A DNA stretch of 64,000 bases, from NCBI RefSeq assembly GCF_000772105.1, contig NZ_CP009354.1, forward strand, positions 992,001-1,056,000. The letters run 5' to 3'. The notes under the pieces were generated by a model that had not been told where the DNA came from, searched no databases, and saw only the letters and a list, made by a program, of their open reading frames with translations. This stretch comes from Vibrio tubiashii ATCC 19109 (lineage in GTDB: Bacteria; Pseudomonadota; Gammaproteobacteria; Enterobacterales; Vibrionaceae). Shown here in pieces: positions 1 through 8,477 of this stretch (position 1 is the first letter of the stretch; the number at the start of each line of letters is the position of its first letter). A program made the translations under genes and the position numbers.

Positions 1-707
1 GTAACGTCAACAAGCTTTTTCCACATTTCAGCGCAGTATTCATCACCGCTCTGAAGTTTTACAACGTAGTTACGTGCTCTTACTGCGAACTCTTCGTCTT
101 CGTCGTATAGTTTCTTAGACTCACGGTAGAAGGCTTCAAGGTCTGAAAGCTCCATTGAAACTTCACCAGACTCTTTTTGTACACGCTCTAGGTTTGCGAT
201 AAGCATACCGAACTGAGTACCCCAGTCGCCGATGTGGTTAGCACGTACAACTTTGTGGCCAAGGAATTCTAGTGTACGAACAACGGCATCACCGATGATA
301 GTTGAACGTAGATGGCCTACGTGCATCTCTTTAGCAACGTTTGGTGCAGAGTAGTCAGCAACAATCGTTTTTTGTTCTTCTGCTGCAACGCCTAAACGAG
401 CGTCTGCTAGGGCTACATCAGCCTGTTTCGCTAGGAACTCTTCGCTTAGGAAAATGTTGATAAAACCAGGGCCTGCGATTTCTGTTTTACTCGCGATACC
501 TTCAAGGTCTAGAACATCCAATACTTTTTGCGCGAATTCGCGTGGGTTAGTCCCTAGTTTTTTTGCAACGCCCATCACACCATTTGCTTGGTAGTCACCA
601 AACTGAGGTTTTGCAGATTGGCGAACGGCTGCAGGGCTGCCTGCAGGTGCGCCAGCGGCTTCTAAAGCCTGAGAAACTTTGTCATTAATAAGTGCTTGGA
701 TATTCAC
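1..707 (-). CDS. argS: Arginyl-tRNA synthetase, N-terminal part (cut by window edge)
   Basis: Class I aminoacyl-tRNA synthetase that charges tRNA-Arg in the cytoplasm. About 235 N-terminal residues are visible; the C-terminal part lies left of the window. The N-terminal tRNA-binding domain is followed by the nucleotide-binding signature HVGH at residues 129-132, within the conserved stretch [17 protein letters not shown]. The start is GTG at 705-707, preceded by a GAAGGAAG Shine-Dalgarno; it gives the family N-terminus MNIQAL. Near-colinear with E. coli ArgS over its whole visible length. In enterobacteria argS also lies next to yecM, which agrees with the gene at 2032. Identity is very secure. 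Confidence 0.97.
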   Translation of the reverse strand, partial: MNIQALINDKVSQALEAAGAPAGSPAAVRQSAKPQFGDYQANGVMGVAKKLGTNPREFAQKVLDVLDLEGIASKTEIAGPGFINIFLSEEFLAKQADVALADARLGVAAEEQKTIVADYSAPNVAKEMHVGHLRSTIIGDAVVRTLEFLGHKVVRANHIGDWGTQFGMLIANLERVQKESGEVSMELSDLEAFYRESKKLYDEDEEFAVRARNYVVKLQSGDEYCAEMWKKLVDV

Positions 708-1094
708 ACGCGCTTCCTTCAATTCTTGGGAATTGGTTAGCTATGCATTCGTTACTATTCGGGTGATTCTTCAAGTGGAACCATGAATAATATCCACCAA
801 GTGGAGTGAATGCATATCTCGATCTAGTTCATAAATTTGGCGCACATAATAGCAACTTTATTGCTTCTCTTATAGGGAGTGAACTGGGAAATTTACTACT
901 TTTCCTGATGATCTTGTTACTATTAGGAAAAAAATAACGTTTTGACTAAATCAATCAAGAGGAATGGCTGTTGAAAGCATAAAGAACTGGGTTACGAGTC
1001 AAACGTGAATGGTTTGATTTTATGCATAAAATTCATGGTTTAAGCGAGTTTCTGCATATTAATTGCGCATGTTTTAACTCGTTGGAGCACATGA
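708..1094 (-). other. argS upstream region with small inverted repeats
   Basis: Gene-free stretch upstream of argS. Read on the minus strand, the probable leader holds TCCAC-TTG-GTGGA (793-805), AATTC-CCAA-GAATT (721-734), and a 9 bp inverted repeat TATGCATTC (742-750) with GAATGCATA (808-816) that encloses the first hairpin. No leader peptide, T-box or terminator was recognised and no promoter stands out. The repeats may give a folded 5' leader or may be chance in AT-rich DNA. Confidence 0.3.
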
Positions 1095-1096
1095 AC

Positions 1097-1125
1097 GAAA
1101 AAGACGGCTACAAAAGAACCGTCTT
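1097..1125 (-). terminator. Rho-independent terminator of the outer membrane protein gene
   Basis: Inverted repeat AAGACGG (1101-1107) and CCGTCTT (1119-1125). On the minus strand the hairpin is followed by a short U-run (TTTTT at 1098-1102), 28 bp after the stop of the gene at 1153-1791. Confidence 0.7.
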
Positions 1126-1152
1126 GAGATTATCTTAAGCCGAGCTAAGCGA

Positions 1153-1791
1153 TTAGAACTTGAGTTCTGCACCCATGAAGTAACCATCCATACGGATGTT
1201 GGTTTCCTTAGTTGTCTTATGCTTAAACTCGTTATCCATAACGCGGTAACCCGCCTTTAAGCCAAGATCAAGTGGACCCATTTCGATGGTCCATTTTGCG
1301 CCAGCTTCACCATCAAAAGTTTTGGTGCCGTCAAAACGACCCGCAGAAACCGTTGAGTACAAGGTAACTGGTGTTGCTGGGATGGTAAATTCTACATCAC
1401 CGTACGCAGCCGGTTGCCACTCATTATCTTTTACGCCAGAAAAATGTTGCATGTTTAGACCGAAGTCAACGCCGATCATATTAGTGTCGATCAAACGGTA
1501 GTAAGCAATGTAGTCAACTTGGCGATACGACATATCAAACTTGTCAGATTTTACGTTTGTTGAGCGGATTTTTGCGTTAGGGATTAATGGAACAAAGTGT
1601 TCAAAACCGACGTAGTATGAATACTGAGATTGGCGTTCACCCGCTTTAATGTCATCTACTTTTGCTTCCGCTGACCAGTAATCGAAGCCACCTTTAATTT
1701 CAAAGGTATCTCCAGGTGCCGATAGGGCTGCAAATGGAGTAAGAGCAGAAAGGGTAAGGCCTGCGCCCAAAAGAGTTTTCTTAAAAGACAT
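1153..1791 (-). CDS. Small outer membrane beta-barrel protein (TIGR04219-like)
   Basis: 212-residue predicted outer membrane protein. An N-terminal signal peptide (MSFKKTLLGAG, hydrophobic core, cleavage likely after FAALSA) is followed by alternating beta strands and a C-terminal GAELKF ending in Phe, the usual BAM recognition signature. It resembles the TIGR04219 family of uncharacterised barrels common in Vibrio. A longer reading frame begins upstream at 1896, but the ATG at 1791 starts a proper signal peptide and has GAG upstream, so I prefer it. Monocistronic, with its own terminator at 1097-1125. Cargo or function is unknown. Confidence 0.8.
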   Translation of the reverse strand: MSFKKTLLGAGLTLSALTPFAALSAPGDTFEIKGGFDYWSAEAKVDDIKAGERQSQYSYYVGFEHFVPLIPNAKIRSTNVKSDKFDMSYRQVDYIAYYRLIDTNMIGVDFGLNMQHFSGVKDNEWQPAAYGDVEFTIPATPVTLYSTVSAGRFDGTKTFDGEAGAKWTIEMGPLDLGLKAGYRVMDNEFKHKTTKETNIRMDGYFMGAELKF

Positions 1792-2031
1792 GATTGCAAT
1801 CTCGTAGCAAAAGTTGATGAATAAAAACGGTCCGCAATATAGCAGCATTAGAGATTGGTAAAGTCCGGATAATGTCATTGTTTTACGTTGAACCATATGG
1901 TTCGGCTATTAACCATTATCTTCGAAATATGAGTGGTTTAGTGGTGACACACTTTTATGGATGCGGTCACTACTGGTACTGCGCAACATTGAACGGTAAC
2001 ATTCACGCATTAGCACTGAAAGGAAAGTTCG

Positions 2032-2631
2032 ATGACTAGTCAATTACAGCAAGCTGCACTTTTACCATCGCAAATGCAGCAAGCCCTGCCTGAGTTCATT
2101 TCTCAAATCATGACGCTTGCTGACAAGCTTGGTTTAGAGTTATCTCAGTATCAAGCTGATCACATCGCCATGCGCATTAATGAGCCAGATTTGGCTATGC
2201 AAGCACATCAGGAGTGGAGCTCGTATGGGCAAGTTATCTCACAAGCACAGATCAATGGTCGACCTATTGTCGTTATCGCGTTTGATACACCGCTTGAAAG
2301 TCACGGTTGGAGTTTTGAGTGTTTGGAGTTGCCTTACCCAGCACAAGGGAAGATTTATCCAAAACAGGGTTGGGAACACGTTGAGTTTGTTGTGCCTTCA
2401 ACGGCGCAAACCGCGGAGGAGTACCTAGCGGATCTCAAGCAACAATTCCCTGATTTTGCGGCTCGGTGGGAGAGGCTGTCAGAACTTGGCATCAAAACTA
2501 AGCTATCGAGTCCGAAAGGGGAAGGTGAGCGTTTGAACAATCCGACGGTGGCATTCAAATGGCAAGGGGTGTGCATTAAGCTTCACCCCCATTCATTGAA
2601 AAAGATTGTTGAGTCTGAGCAGGCTGCTTAA
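2032..2631 (+). CDS. yecM: YecM-family VOC-fold protein
   Basis: 199-residue protein of the YecM family, which has the vicinal oxygen chelate (glyoxalase-like) fold. Conserved features visible are ADHIAMR (residues about 44-50), INGRPIVV, the ELPYP segment, GWEHVEFVVP and the late SSPKGEGERLNNPT block. Shine-Dalgarno AAGGAAAG precedes the ATG. The family's substrate is not established; a metal-dependent function is only inferred from the fold. In E. coli the gene is also next to argS, as here. It is convergent with the protease gene, with only 21 bp between the stops. Confidence 0.92.
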   Translation: MTSQLQQAALLPSQMQQALPEFISQIMTLADKLGLELSQYQADHIAMRINEPDLAMQAHQEWSSYGQVISQAQINGRPIVVIAFDTPLESHGWSFECLELPYPAQGKIYPKQGWEHVEFVVPSTAQTAEEYLADLKQQFPDFAARWERLSELGIKTKLSSPKGEGERLNNPTVAFKWQGVCIKLHPHSLKKIVESEQAA

Positions 2632-2652
2632 ACCTGCAACATCACATAGCGA

Positions 2653-5427
2653 TTAGCCAAGTTCAACATCTTTAGGTCTCAATTGAAATTCTTCAATTGA
2701 GCCTATCTCCAAACCAAGGTTTAGCTTCTCGGACTCATGATGCGCGTTACCTTGAGTATGCATAATGAGACGATTAGCTGTTCTTGGCTTAAGCTCGTTA
2801 ACCACAAAACGAATCATGTCGGTGCGGGTTAATGCCTTTAACTCTTCTAACACCACTTCCCGTTGATTGAACTCGGTATCCTTATTACCGATGGCGACCC
2901 ATAGGCGTTGGGCGCGCCCACGTAAAGTGGTATCTGGGGTCGAAATTTGATTCCACAGACCTCGTTTACTGCTGTGCCATTGGTATTCATTAAGCTCTAG
3001 CAACACCATGTAAAAGGCGTTGAGGAACTCGTCGATGGAACTGATAAGATCAATCGGCGCTGCATTTGGTGACTGAACATAAAGCGCAATCCCCGGATGC
3101 CTGTTTAATGGCAGATTTCCCGTACCAACCATATAGCCAAGTTGCTGTTTGGTTCGGATCTCATGGAAGAAGGTCGCAGACATTAAGTGGTTGGCTAAGG
3201 AATACAAAGCGATGCTTTTGGGGCTGGTATCATCACATTGGTAGTACAGCACAGTGGCTGAATCTTCCTGATCACAGAAGACTTCTCGTTGGAATGAACC
3301 GTTTTTGCCGAGCATAACAAGTGGGCGCAGGGCTTCTTCATATTGCTGGTCTTGTACTCTTAATGCATCTTTGAGTGTGTTGCCGAGTGACAGTGCATCT
3401 GCTCTTGTCCAATCGCCGTAGACAAACATTTCGACGTGTAATTCCGCCAAGATCGCGTCAACAAAGCTCGCTAATTCATCTACCTCTATTGACTCTAAGG
3501 CTTCAACTAAGACGGAGTAGGGAGGGTTGTTGGGTTGTAAAATACCTGTCAATGCGTTGAAAAGCTGTGAAATTGGACGATCCTGCGCTGAATTGCGCCA
3601 ATTTCTTAGAAGTTGCTGCTTGATGGTGTTAAATCGCTGGCTACTAAACTCACGTTTAGCGAACCTCTCTAAGATCTGTTTCATTAACTCAGGCTGCTTT
3701 TGGCTAAAACCCGATATTGTGAGAGTGACACCACCTTGATGGGCATACATGTTGTAACCCATCCCGGCAATCTCTGCTTGGTAGGTATCAGCAGCGAGGC
3801 TGTCTAAAAACATCTCTACACAAAGGCGCGTTTTGACGATGTTTCGAGGGGTTTCTACCGCATGTGGGCTATCTATTGCGATATAAACGACACCTTTTGG
3901 TACGCGAAACTCATCATCTTGCAGATGCCAAAGCTTAAACCCGGGCAGCTCTTCTAAAACTTGAGGGGTTGCATGGGAAATCTCTAGCTCTTTAGGGTCA
4001 AGGTCGTAGCAAATGAACGGGTTTTTTTCAGGTAGTTCGAACGCTAATGGACTTGGCTTAAGGTAGTGCTCCCTTTGTTGTTGAGTAAACTCTGTCACTG
4101 AGTAAGGGGTGAAGTACCATTTGGCCGTTTTATCATATTCATAGCCATGTGCAATAAGCGTTGTACGCAGATTGGCTGGAGAAAAGTAGTCAAGCAGCGA
4201 CATAAGCAGTGTTTCATCGTAGCGCTTCATCATGAAATCGCCGTAGACGATGTCTTGCTCTTGATAGTGCTGCATATTGACCACTAAGTGGCTCACCAGA
4301 TCGAGAGGGCGAGTTGGTTCTTGAAAGCGAAATGCGGATTCTAGAACCGCTTGTTTTTCTAAGTAACGCCACTCATCTAATCCGTTTTCTGCGATCAAAG
4401 AGATATAACTGAATACCGCTTGAGTAATATCGTCTATGTAATCAAGACCAAGTGGTGTGAGTGCGCAGCTGACGGTAAACTCACGATAATTGCTGCCGCT
4501 TGTACCTCCCCCGGCAGATAAAGAGGTAATCCAGCCTTTATCTTTGAGCACCAACATTAAGCTTCCAGCACCTTCGTAACCGAGCAGGTGAGCAAAATAA
4601 GACAAGGGCTTAGATTGGTAGTACTCATCCATGCTCGGCATTGGAAAAGTCAGGATGAGTTTACGAATCTCTTTGACCGGTTCGACATTAACTAAGATTG
4701 AGGTTGATTGCTTGTCGGTATAAGGCGCAGTAATACACTTCCCTGATAGCTCATGATTGGGAATTGCCGAGAATTTTTCATGGCACCACGCTTCTAACTC
4801 ATCCAGCTCTTGAGGGCCAATCACTGTGAGCGTCATTAAGTCGGCGGAGTATTGCTCATAGTGGAAGCTGACAATCTCATCTCGAATCGATTGCCCATCT
4901 CTATCAGCCAACGTCTCTAAATTACCAACTGAAAATTTGCTGAAAGGGTGGGCAGGATTAACCAGCTCTTTGTGGACTTGATACAACCTTCTCGAGTCAT
5001 CGTTGAGTTTTAGTTTGTATTCAGATTCTACCGCTTGGCGCTCTTTATCTAGTGCTTCTGAGTTAAAAAGAGGCGCAGTAAAAAACTGACTAAAACGATC
5101 GAGGCTTGGTTCAAAAGCGCTTGGCGAGACATCAAAAAAGAAACAGGTATGCTCAGTGCCCGTCCATGCGTTATTGCTGCCACCATGTTGATTAATATAG
5201 CTTTGAAACTCTCCCACTTTAGGGTATTTTTCTGTGCCCAAAAATAGCATGTGTTCTAAATAGTGGGCGAGGCCTTCTCTATCGATGGGGTCGTCGAAGT
5301 GACCAACATTCACTGCCAATGCAGCTGCGGACTTTTGCGCACTGTGATCGTGAATTAGTAAAACCCGCACACCGTTAGCTAAGGTGAGGTAACGGTACTG
5401 GTTCGTATCATTTGGACTAATGTGCAC
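2653..5427 (-). CDS. M16 zinc protease, pitrilysin/insulinase family
   Basis: 924-residue M16A metallopeptidase. The inverted zinc motif HYLEH is at residues 55-59 and the third ligand is E134, exactly the HxxEH-x74-E spacing of pitrilysin and insulin-degrading enzyme. The length fits the four-domain, single-chain clamshell enzymes. No signal peptide is visible, so it is probably cytoplasmic, unlike E. coli Ptr. The start is GTG at 5425-5427 with GGAGAG upstream, giving MHISPNDTNQYRY, which fits Vibrio homologues; the upstream TTG at 5466 has no ribosome binding site. It probably degrades short peptides. It ends tail-to-tail with yecM. Confidence 0.9.
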   Translation of the reverse strand: MHISPNDTNQYRYLTLANGVRVLLIHDHSAQKSAAALAVNVGHFDDPIDREGLAHYLEHMLFLGTEKYPKVGEFQSYINQHGGSNNAWTGTEHTCFFFDVSPSAFEPSLDRFSQFFTAPLFNSEALDKERQAVESEYKLKLNDDSRRLYQVHKELVNPAHPFSKFSVGNLETLADRDGQSIRDEIVSFHYEQYSADLMTLTVIGPQELDELEAWCHEKFSAIPNHELSGKCITAPYTDKQSTSILVNVEPVKEIRKLILTFPMPSMDEYYQSKPLSYFAHLLGYEGAGSLMLVLKDKGWITSLSAGGGTSGSNYREFTVSCALTPLGLDYIDDITQAVFSYISLIAENGLDEWRYLEKQAVLESAFRFQEPTRPLDLVSHLVVNMQHYQEQDIVYGDFMMKRYDETLLMSLLDYFSPANLRTTLIAHGYEYDKTAKWYFTPYSVTEFTQQQREHYLKPSPLAFELPEKNPFICYDLDPKELEISHATPQVLEELPGFKLWHLQDDEFRVPKGVVYIAIDSPHAVETPRNIVKTRLCVEMFLDSLAADTYQAEIAGMGYNMYAHQGGVTLTISGFSQKQPELMKQILERFAKREFSSQRFNTIKQQLLRNWRNSAQDRPISQLFNALTGILQPNNPPYSVLVEALESIEVDELASFVDAILAELHVEMFVYGDWTRADALSLGNTLKDALRVQDQQYEEALRPLVMLGKNGSFQREVFCDQEDSATVLYYQCDDTSPKSIALYSLANHLMSATFFHEIRTKQQLGYMVGTGNLPLNRHPGIALYVQSPNAAPIDLISSIDEFLNAFYMVLLELNEYQWHSSKRGLWNQISTPDTTLRGRAQRLWVAIGNKDTEFNQREVVLEELKALTRTDMIRFVVNELKPRTANRLIMHTQGNAHHESEKLNLGLEIGSIEEFQLRPKDVELG

Positions 5428-5734
5428 AATACACTCTCCGAACTTATGAAGTGGTCTTATAGACAATAGAGTAATTATGACTCGGATATGGGCGACTGCA
5501 AACTATCTGTTTGAGAAATATGAGCAAAATGGGTTAACGATAGTTAACAATTTGACTTTAAATAGTGTTAAGAAAGTCAGGGTCTTTGCTCAAAGAATTG
5601 ATATAATTATTTACAGTTCAACGAAAATTTAGCGGTTTTATAGTTTTCCGCTCAATAATAATTACGCTGTAGATAAACAGTGAGACAACAATATTCCGCA
5701 TTAAAACGACAGCGGATAGTATTAGGAATATGCC
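5428..5734. other. Divergent spacer between M16 protease and sixA
   Basis: AT-rich 307 bp spacer that must hold promoters for both divergent genes. Visible are two GTTAAC palindromes (5533-5548), a TATAAT at 5602-5607 on the plus strand without a convincing -35, and an inverted repeat AGCGG (5631-5635) with CCGCT (5648-5652). No ORF of note and no recognised operator. Confidence 0.4.
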
Positions 5735-6199
5735 ATGAAAATTTTCATCATGCGTCATGGAGAAGCCGAGCATTTTGCCCAATCAGATGCCGAAAGAGAG
5801 CTCACTCAAAATGGCAGAAGTGCCTCTGTTGCGGTAGCTCGCGCTTGTGCGGAGAGAGGTTTTTCACAGTTCGATAAAGTGTTAGTCAGCCCCTATGTCC
5901 GCGCTCAGCAGACCTGGCAAGAAATATCGAACTGTTTTGAATCCGAGCAAGTAGAAAGATGTGAAGACATTACGCCTTACGGTGAATCAGAGCAGGTTGC
6001 GGATTACGTATCGGCGCTTATTGATGTCCACCAATACCAATCGATTTTATTGGTGTCGCATCTTCCGTTAGTCGGCTATCTTACCGCCGAGTTTGTCGCT
6101 GACATTCATCCGCCTATGTTTCCCACTTCAGGTTTAACCTGCATTGAATATTCGCCAGAAAAACGCTCTGGTGAGATTTTGTTCAATATTCAACCCTAA
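5735..6199 (+). CDS. sixA: Phosphohistidine phosphatase SixA
   Basis: 154-residue histidine phosphatase. The catalytic RHG is at residues 7-9 (MKIFIMRHGEAE), followed by the ELTQNGR segment and the second catalytic histidine in LLVSHLPLVGYL. SixA dephosphorylates phosphohistidine; in E. coli it acts on the nitrogen phosphotransferase protein NPr and was first described with ArcB. Length and motif order match the family. The ATG at 5735 has a weak upstream AGGA. It stands alone in front of the flagellar operon, and the 155 bp gap with a hairpin and a sigma-54 promoter suggests it is not cotranscribed with flhA. Confidence 0.93.
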   Translation: MKIFIMRHGEAEHFAQSDAERELTQNGRSASVAVARACAERGFSQFDKVLVSPYVRAQQTWQEISNCFESEQVERCEDITPYGESEQVADYVSALIDVHQYQSILLVSHLPLVGYLTAEFVADIHPPMFPTSGLTCIEYSPEKRSGEILFNIQP

Positions 6200-6210
6200 T
6201 TGTTGCGTTT

Positions 6211-6235
6211 GGCAGGGAAAGCTTACCTCCCTGCT
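6211..6235 (+). other. Stem-loop after sixA
   Basis: GCAGGGA (6212-6218) pairs with TCCCTGC (6228-6234), 12 bp after the sixA stop. There is no poly-T tract, so it is either a weak terminator or a 3' end stabiliser. Confidence 0.4.
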
Positions 6236-6290
6236 AAGCCACTCTTCATTACGCTGAATCCTCAGTCAGCCATTAATTTGACAGAGTAGA

Positions 6291-6306
6291 TGGACTGGAT
6301 ATTGCA
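6291..6306 (+). promoter_or_regulatory. Sigma-54 promoter of the flhA operon
   Basis: TGG at 6291-6293 and TTGCA at 6302-6306 give the invariant GG-N10-GC spacing of an RpoN promoter (GG 6292-6293, GC 6304-6305). The predicted start is near 6317, leaving a leader of about 38 nt before flhA. In V. cholerae flhA is a class II flagellar gene driven by sigma-54 and FlrA, which agrees. The C-A-C after TGG is not conserved, so the match is good but not perfect. Confidence 0.7.
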
Positions 6307-6354
6307 TAGCTAGTCCAAGTTCTTCTTTTTTCCGACTATTGTAGCTACTCAACT

Positions 6355-8448
6355 ATGAAGTTTTCTTTGCCGTTTGCGGACAAGTTACCACCAATTCCTC
6401 AAAGAGCGATGCCTGCGATTGGCGCGCCGATCATGGTATTGGCTACATTGGCAATGGTTATCTTGCCAATTCCAGCATTCTTGCTCGACTTATTCTTTAC
6501 CTTCAATATCGCTTTAGCCATGGTTGTCTTGTTGGTGACGGTATACACCCGCAGACCCCTCGACTTCGCAGCATTTCCTACCGTACTGCTGATATCGACA
6601 CTTTTACGTCTGGCGTTAAACGTAGCGTCAACGCGTGTGGTACTGCTTTATGGTCATGAAGGTTCAGGCGCCGCTGGTAAAGTAATTGAAGCCTTTGGTA
6701 GCGTAGTTATTGGTGGTAACTATGCAGTGGGTCTTGTGGTCTTCCTGATCTTGATGATCATTAACTTCATGGTTGTGACCAAAGGTGCAGGACGTATCTC
6801 TGAAGTTAGCGCACGTTTTACCTTGGACGCCTTACCGGGTAAGCAGATGGCGATTGATGCCGACTTAAATGCCGGACTGATTGACCAAGACCAAGCCAGA
6901 ACGCGTCGTCAAGAAGTGACCAAAGAGGCGGATTTCTACGGCTCGATGGATGGTGCTTCAAAATTTGTAAAAGGTGATGCCATCGCTGGTATCTTGATCC
7001 TATTTATCAACATCATCGGTGGTTTATCCATCGGTATGGCTCAGTATGACCTTGGCTTTCAAGATGCTCTCCAAATCTACACCCTATTGACGATTGGTGA
7101 TGGCTTGGTTGCTCAGATCCCATCGTTACTACTTTCAATCGGTGCGGCGATTATGGTAACTCGCCAAAACACTGATGAAGATATGGGACAGCAGGTTGTC
7201 TTCCAAATGTTCGACAACCCGAAAGCCTTGATGATTACCGCTGCTATTCTTGGCGTGATGGGCTTAGTCCCGGGAATGCCACATTTTGCGTTCTTGTTGT
7301 TAGCCATTATTGCTGGTGGTGGTGCTTACTGGATTTACCGCAAGCAGAAGAAAGCAGCAGAGCAACCTGCGACTCCTGCAACGACCGAACAAGAAACAAC
7401 GACACCCAAAGAGCTCTCTTGGGATGACGTTCAACCTGTCGATATCATCGGTTTAGAAGTTGGCTATCGACTTATCCCTCTGGTTGATAAAGACCAAGGT
7501 GGTGAGTTATTGGAGCGTGTTAAAGGGGTACGTAAAAAACTATCGCAAGATTTCGGATTCTTAATTCCAGCAGTCCATATTCGCGATAACCTAGAGCTTA
7601 CCCCCAATAGCTATCGTATTACCCTGATGGGGGTAGCTGTCGGTGAAGCAGAAATTCGACCAGATATGGAACTCGCCATTAACCCGGGACAGGTCTACGG
7701 GATGATTGAAGGTGAACCGACAATCGACCCTGCATTTGGCCTTGAAGCGGTTTGGATACGCGAAGAGCAACGCGAACATGCGCAGGCGCTCGGTTATACC
7801 GTGGTCGACTCATCGACGGTACTGGCAACCCATTTAAGTCAATTGCTGACCAACAATGCGTCACAACTAATTGGTCATGAAGAAGTGCAAAATCTACTTG
7901 AGATGTTGGGTCGAAGCACACCTAAGTTGGTGGAGAGCTTTGTACCAGATCAGCTTCAATTGGGCGTGGTGGTGAAAGTGTTGCAAAATCTGCTTAATGA
8001 AGCGGTACCAATCCGAGATATCCGCACTATTGTTCAAACCTTGTCCGAGTACTCAAGTAAGAGTCAAGAACCCGACATTCTAACTGCTGCGGTTCGCATC
8101 TCACTTAAACGCTTAATTGTTCAGGAAATCAATGGGATAGAGCCTGAGTTGCCAGTAATTACTCTTATTCCTGAATTGGAACAAATATTGCATCAGACAA
8201 TGCAGGCTTCTGGCGGGGAATCAGCGGGAATTGAGCCAGGCTTAGCGGAGCGACTACAATCATCATTAAGCCAAGCGACTCAAGAGCAAGAGCTAAAAGG
8301 TGAACCTGCGGTGCTTCTGACATCTGGTGTGTTACGTTCTACGCTTGCCAAGTTTGTTAAGAACACGATTCCTTCACTAAGAGTTCTCTCTTATCAAGAA
8401 GTCCCTGACGAGAAACAAATTCGCATTGTTCAGGCTGTCGGAAACTAA
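6355..8448 (+). CDS. flhA: Flagellar export gate protein FlhA
   Basis: 697-residue FHIPEP-family protein forming the nonameric export gate of the flagellar type III apparatus. The N-terminal half (to about residue 325) has eight membrane segments, and the conserved cytoplasmic loop carries VTKGAGRISEVSARFTLDALPGK and the GSMDGASKFVKGDA block. The linker and soluble C-domain (about 350-697) bind chaperone-substrate complexes. Full length for a Vibrio FlhA. The start ATG at 6355 has no clear Shine-Dalgarno. It is the first gene of the flhA-flhF-flhG-fliA-che operon; flhB is not adjacent, as in V. cholerae. Confidence 0.97.
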   Translation: MKFSLPFADKLPPIPQRAMPAIGAPIMVLATLAMVILPIPAFLLDLFFTFNIALAMVVLLVTVYTRRPLDFAAFPTVLLISTLLRLALNVASTRVVLLYGHEGSGAAGKVIEAFGSVVIGGNYAVGLVVFLILMIINFMVVTKGAGRISEVSARFTLDALPGKQMAIDADLNAGLIDQDQARTRRQEVTKEADFYGSMDGASKFVKGDAIAGILILFINIIGGLSIGMAQYDLGFQDALQIYTLLTIGDGLVAQIPSLLLSIGAAIMVTRQNTDEDMGQQVVFQMFDNPKALMITAAILGVMGLVPGMPHFAFLLLAIIAGGGAYWIYRKQKKAAEQPATPATTEQETTTPKELSWDDVQPVDIIGLEVGYRLIPLVDKDQGGELLERVKGVRKKLSQDFGFLIPAVHIRDNLELTPNSYRITLMGVAVGEAEIRPDMELAINPGQVYGMIEGEPTIDPAFGLEAVWIREEQREHAQALGYTVVDSSTVLATHLSQLLTNNASQLIGHEEVQNLLEMLGRSTPKLVESFVPDQLQLGVVVKVLQNLLNEAVPIRDIRTIVQTLSEYSSKSQEPDILTAAVRISLKRLIVQEINGIEPELPVITLIPELEQILHQTMQASGGESAGIEPGLAERLQSSLSQATQEQELKGEPAVLLTSGVLRSTLAKFVKNTIPSLRVLSYQEVPDEKQIRIVQAVGN

Positions 8449-8477
8449 GTCTAATGCGTTGATATACGGTACTTAAT

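Noticed and set aside
5428..5466. Upstream TTG start for the M16 protease adding 13 residues
   Set aside because: No ribosome binding site, whereas the GTG at 5427 has GGAGAG and gives the family N-terminus.
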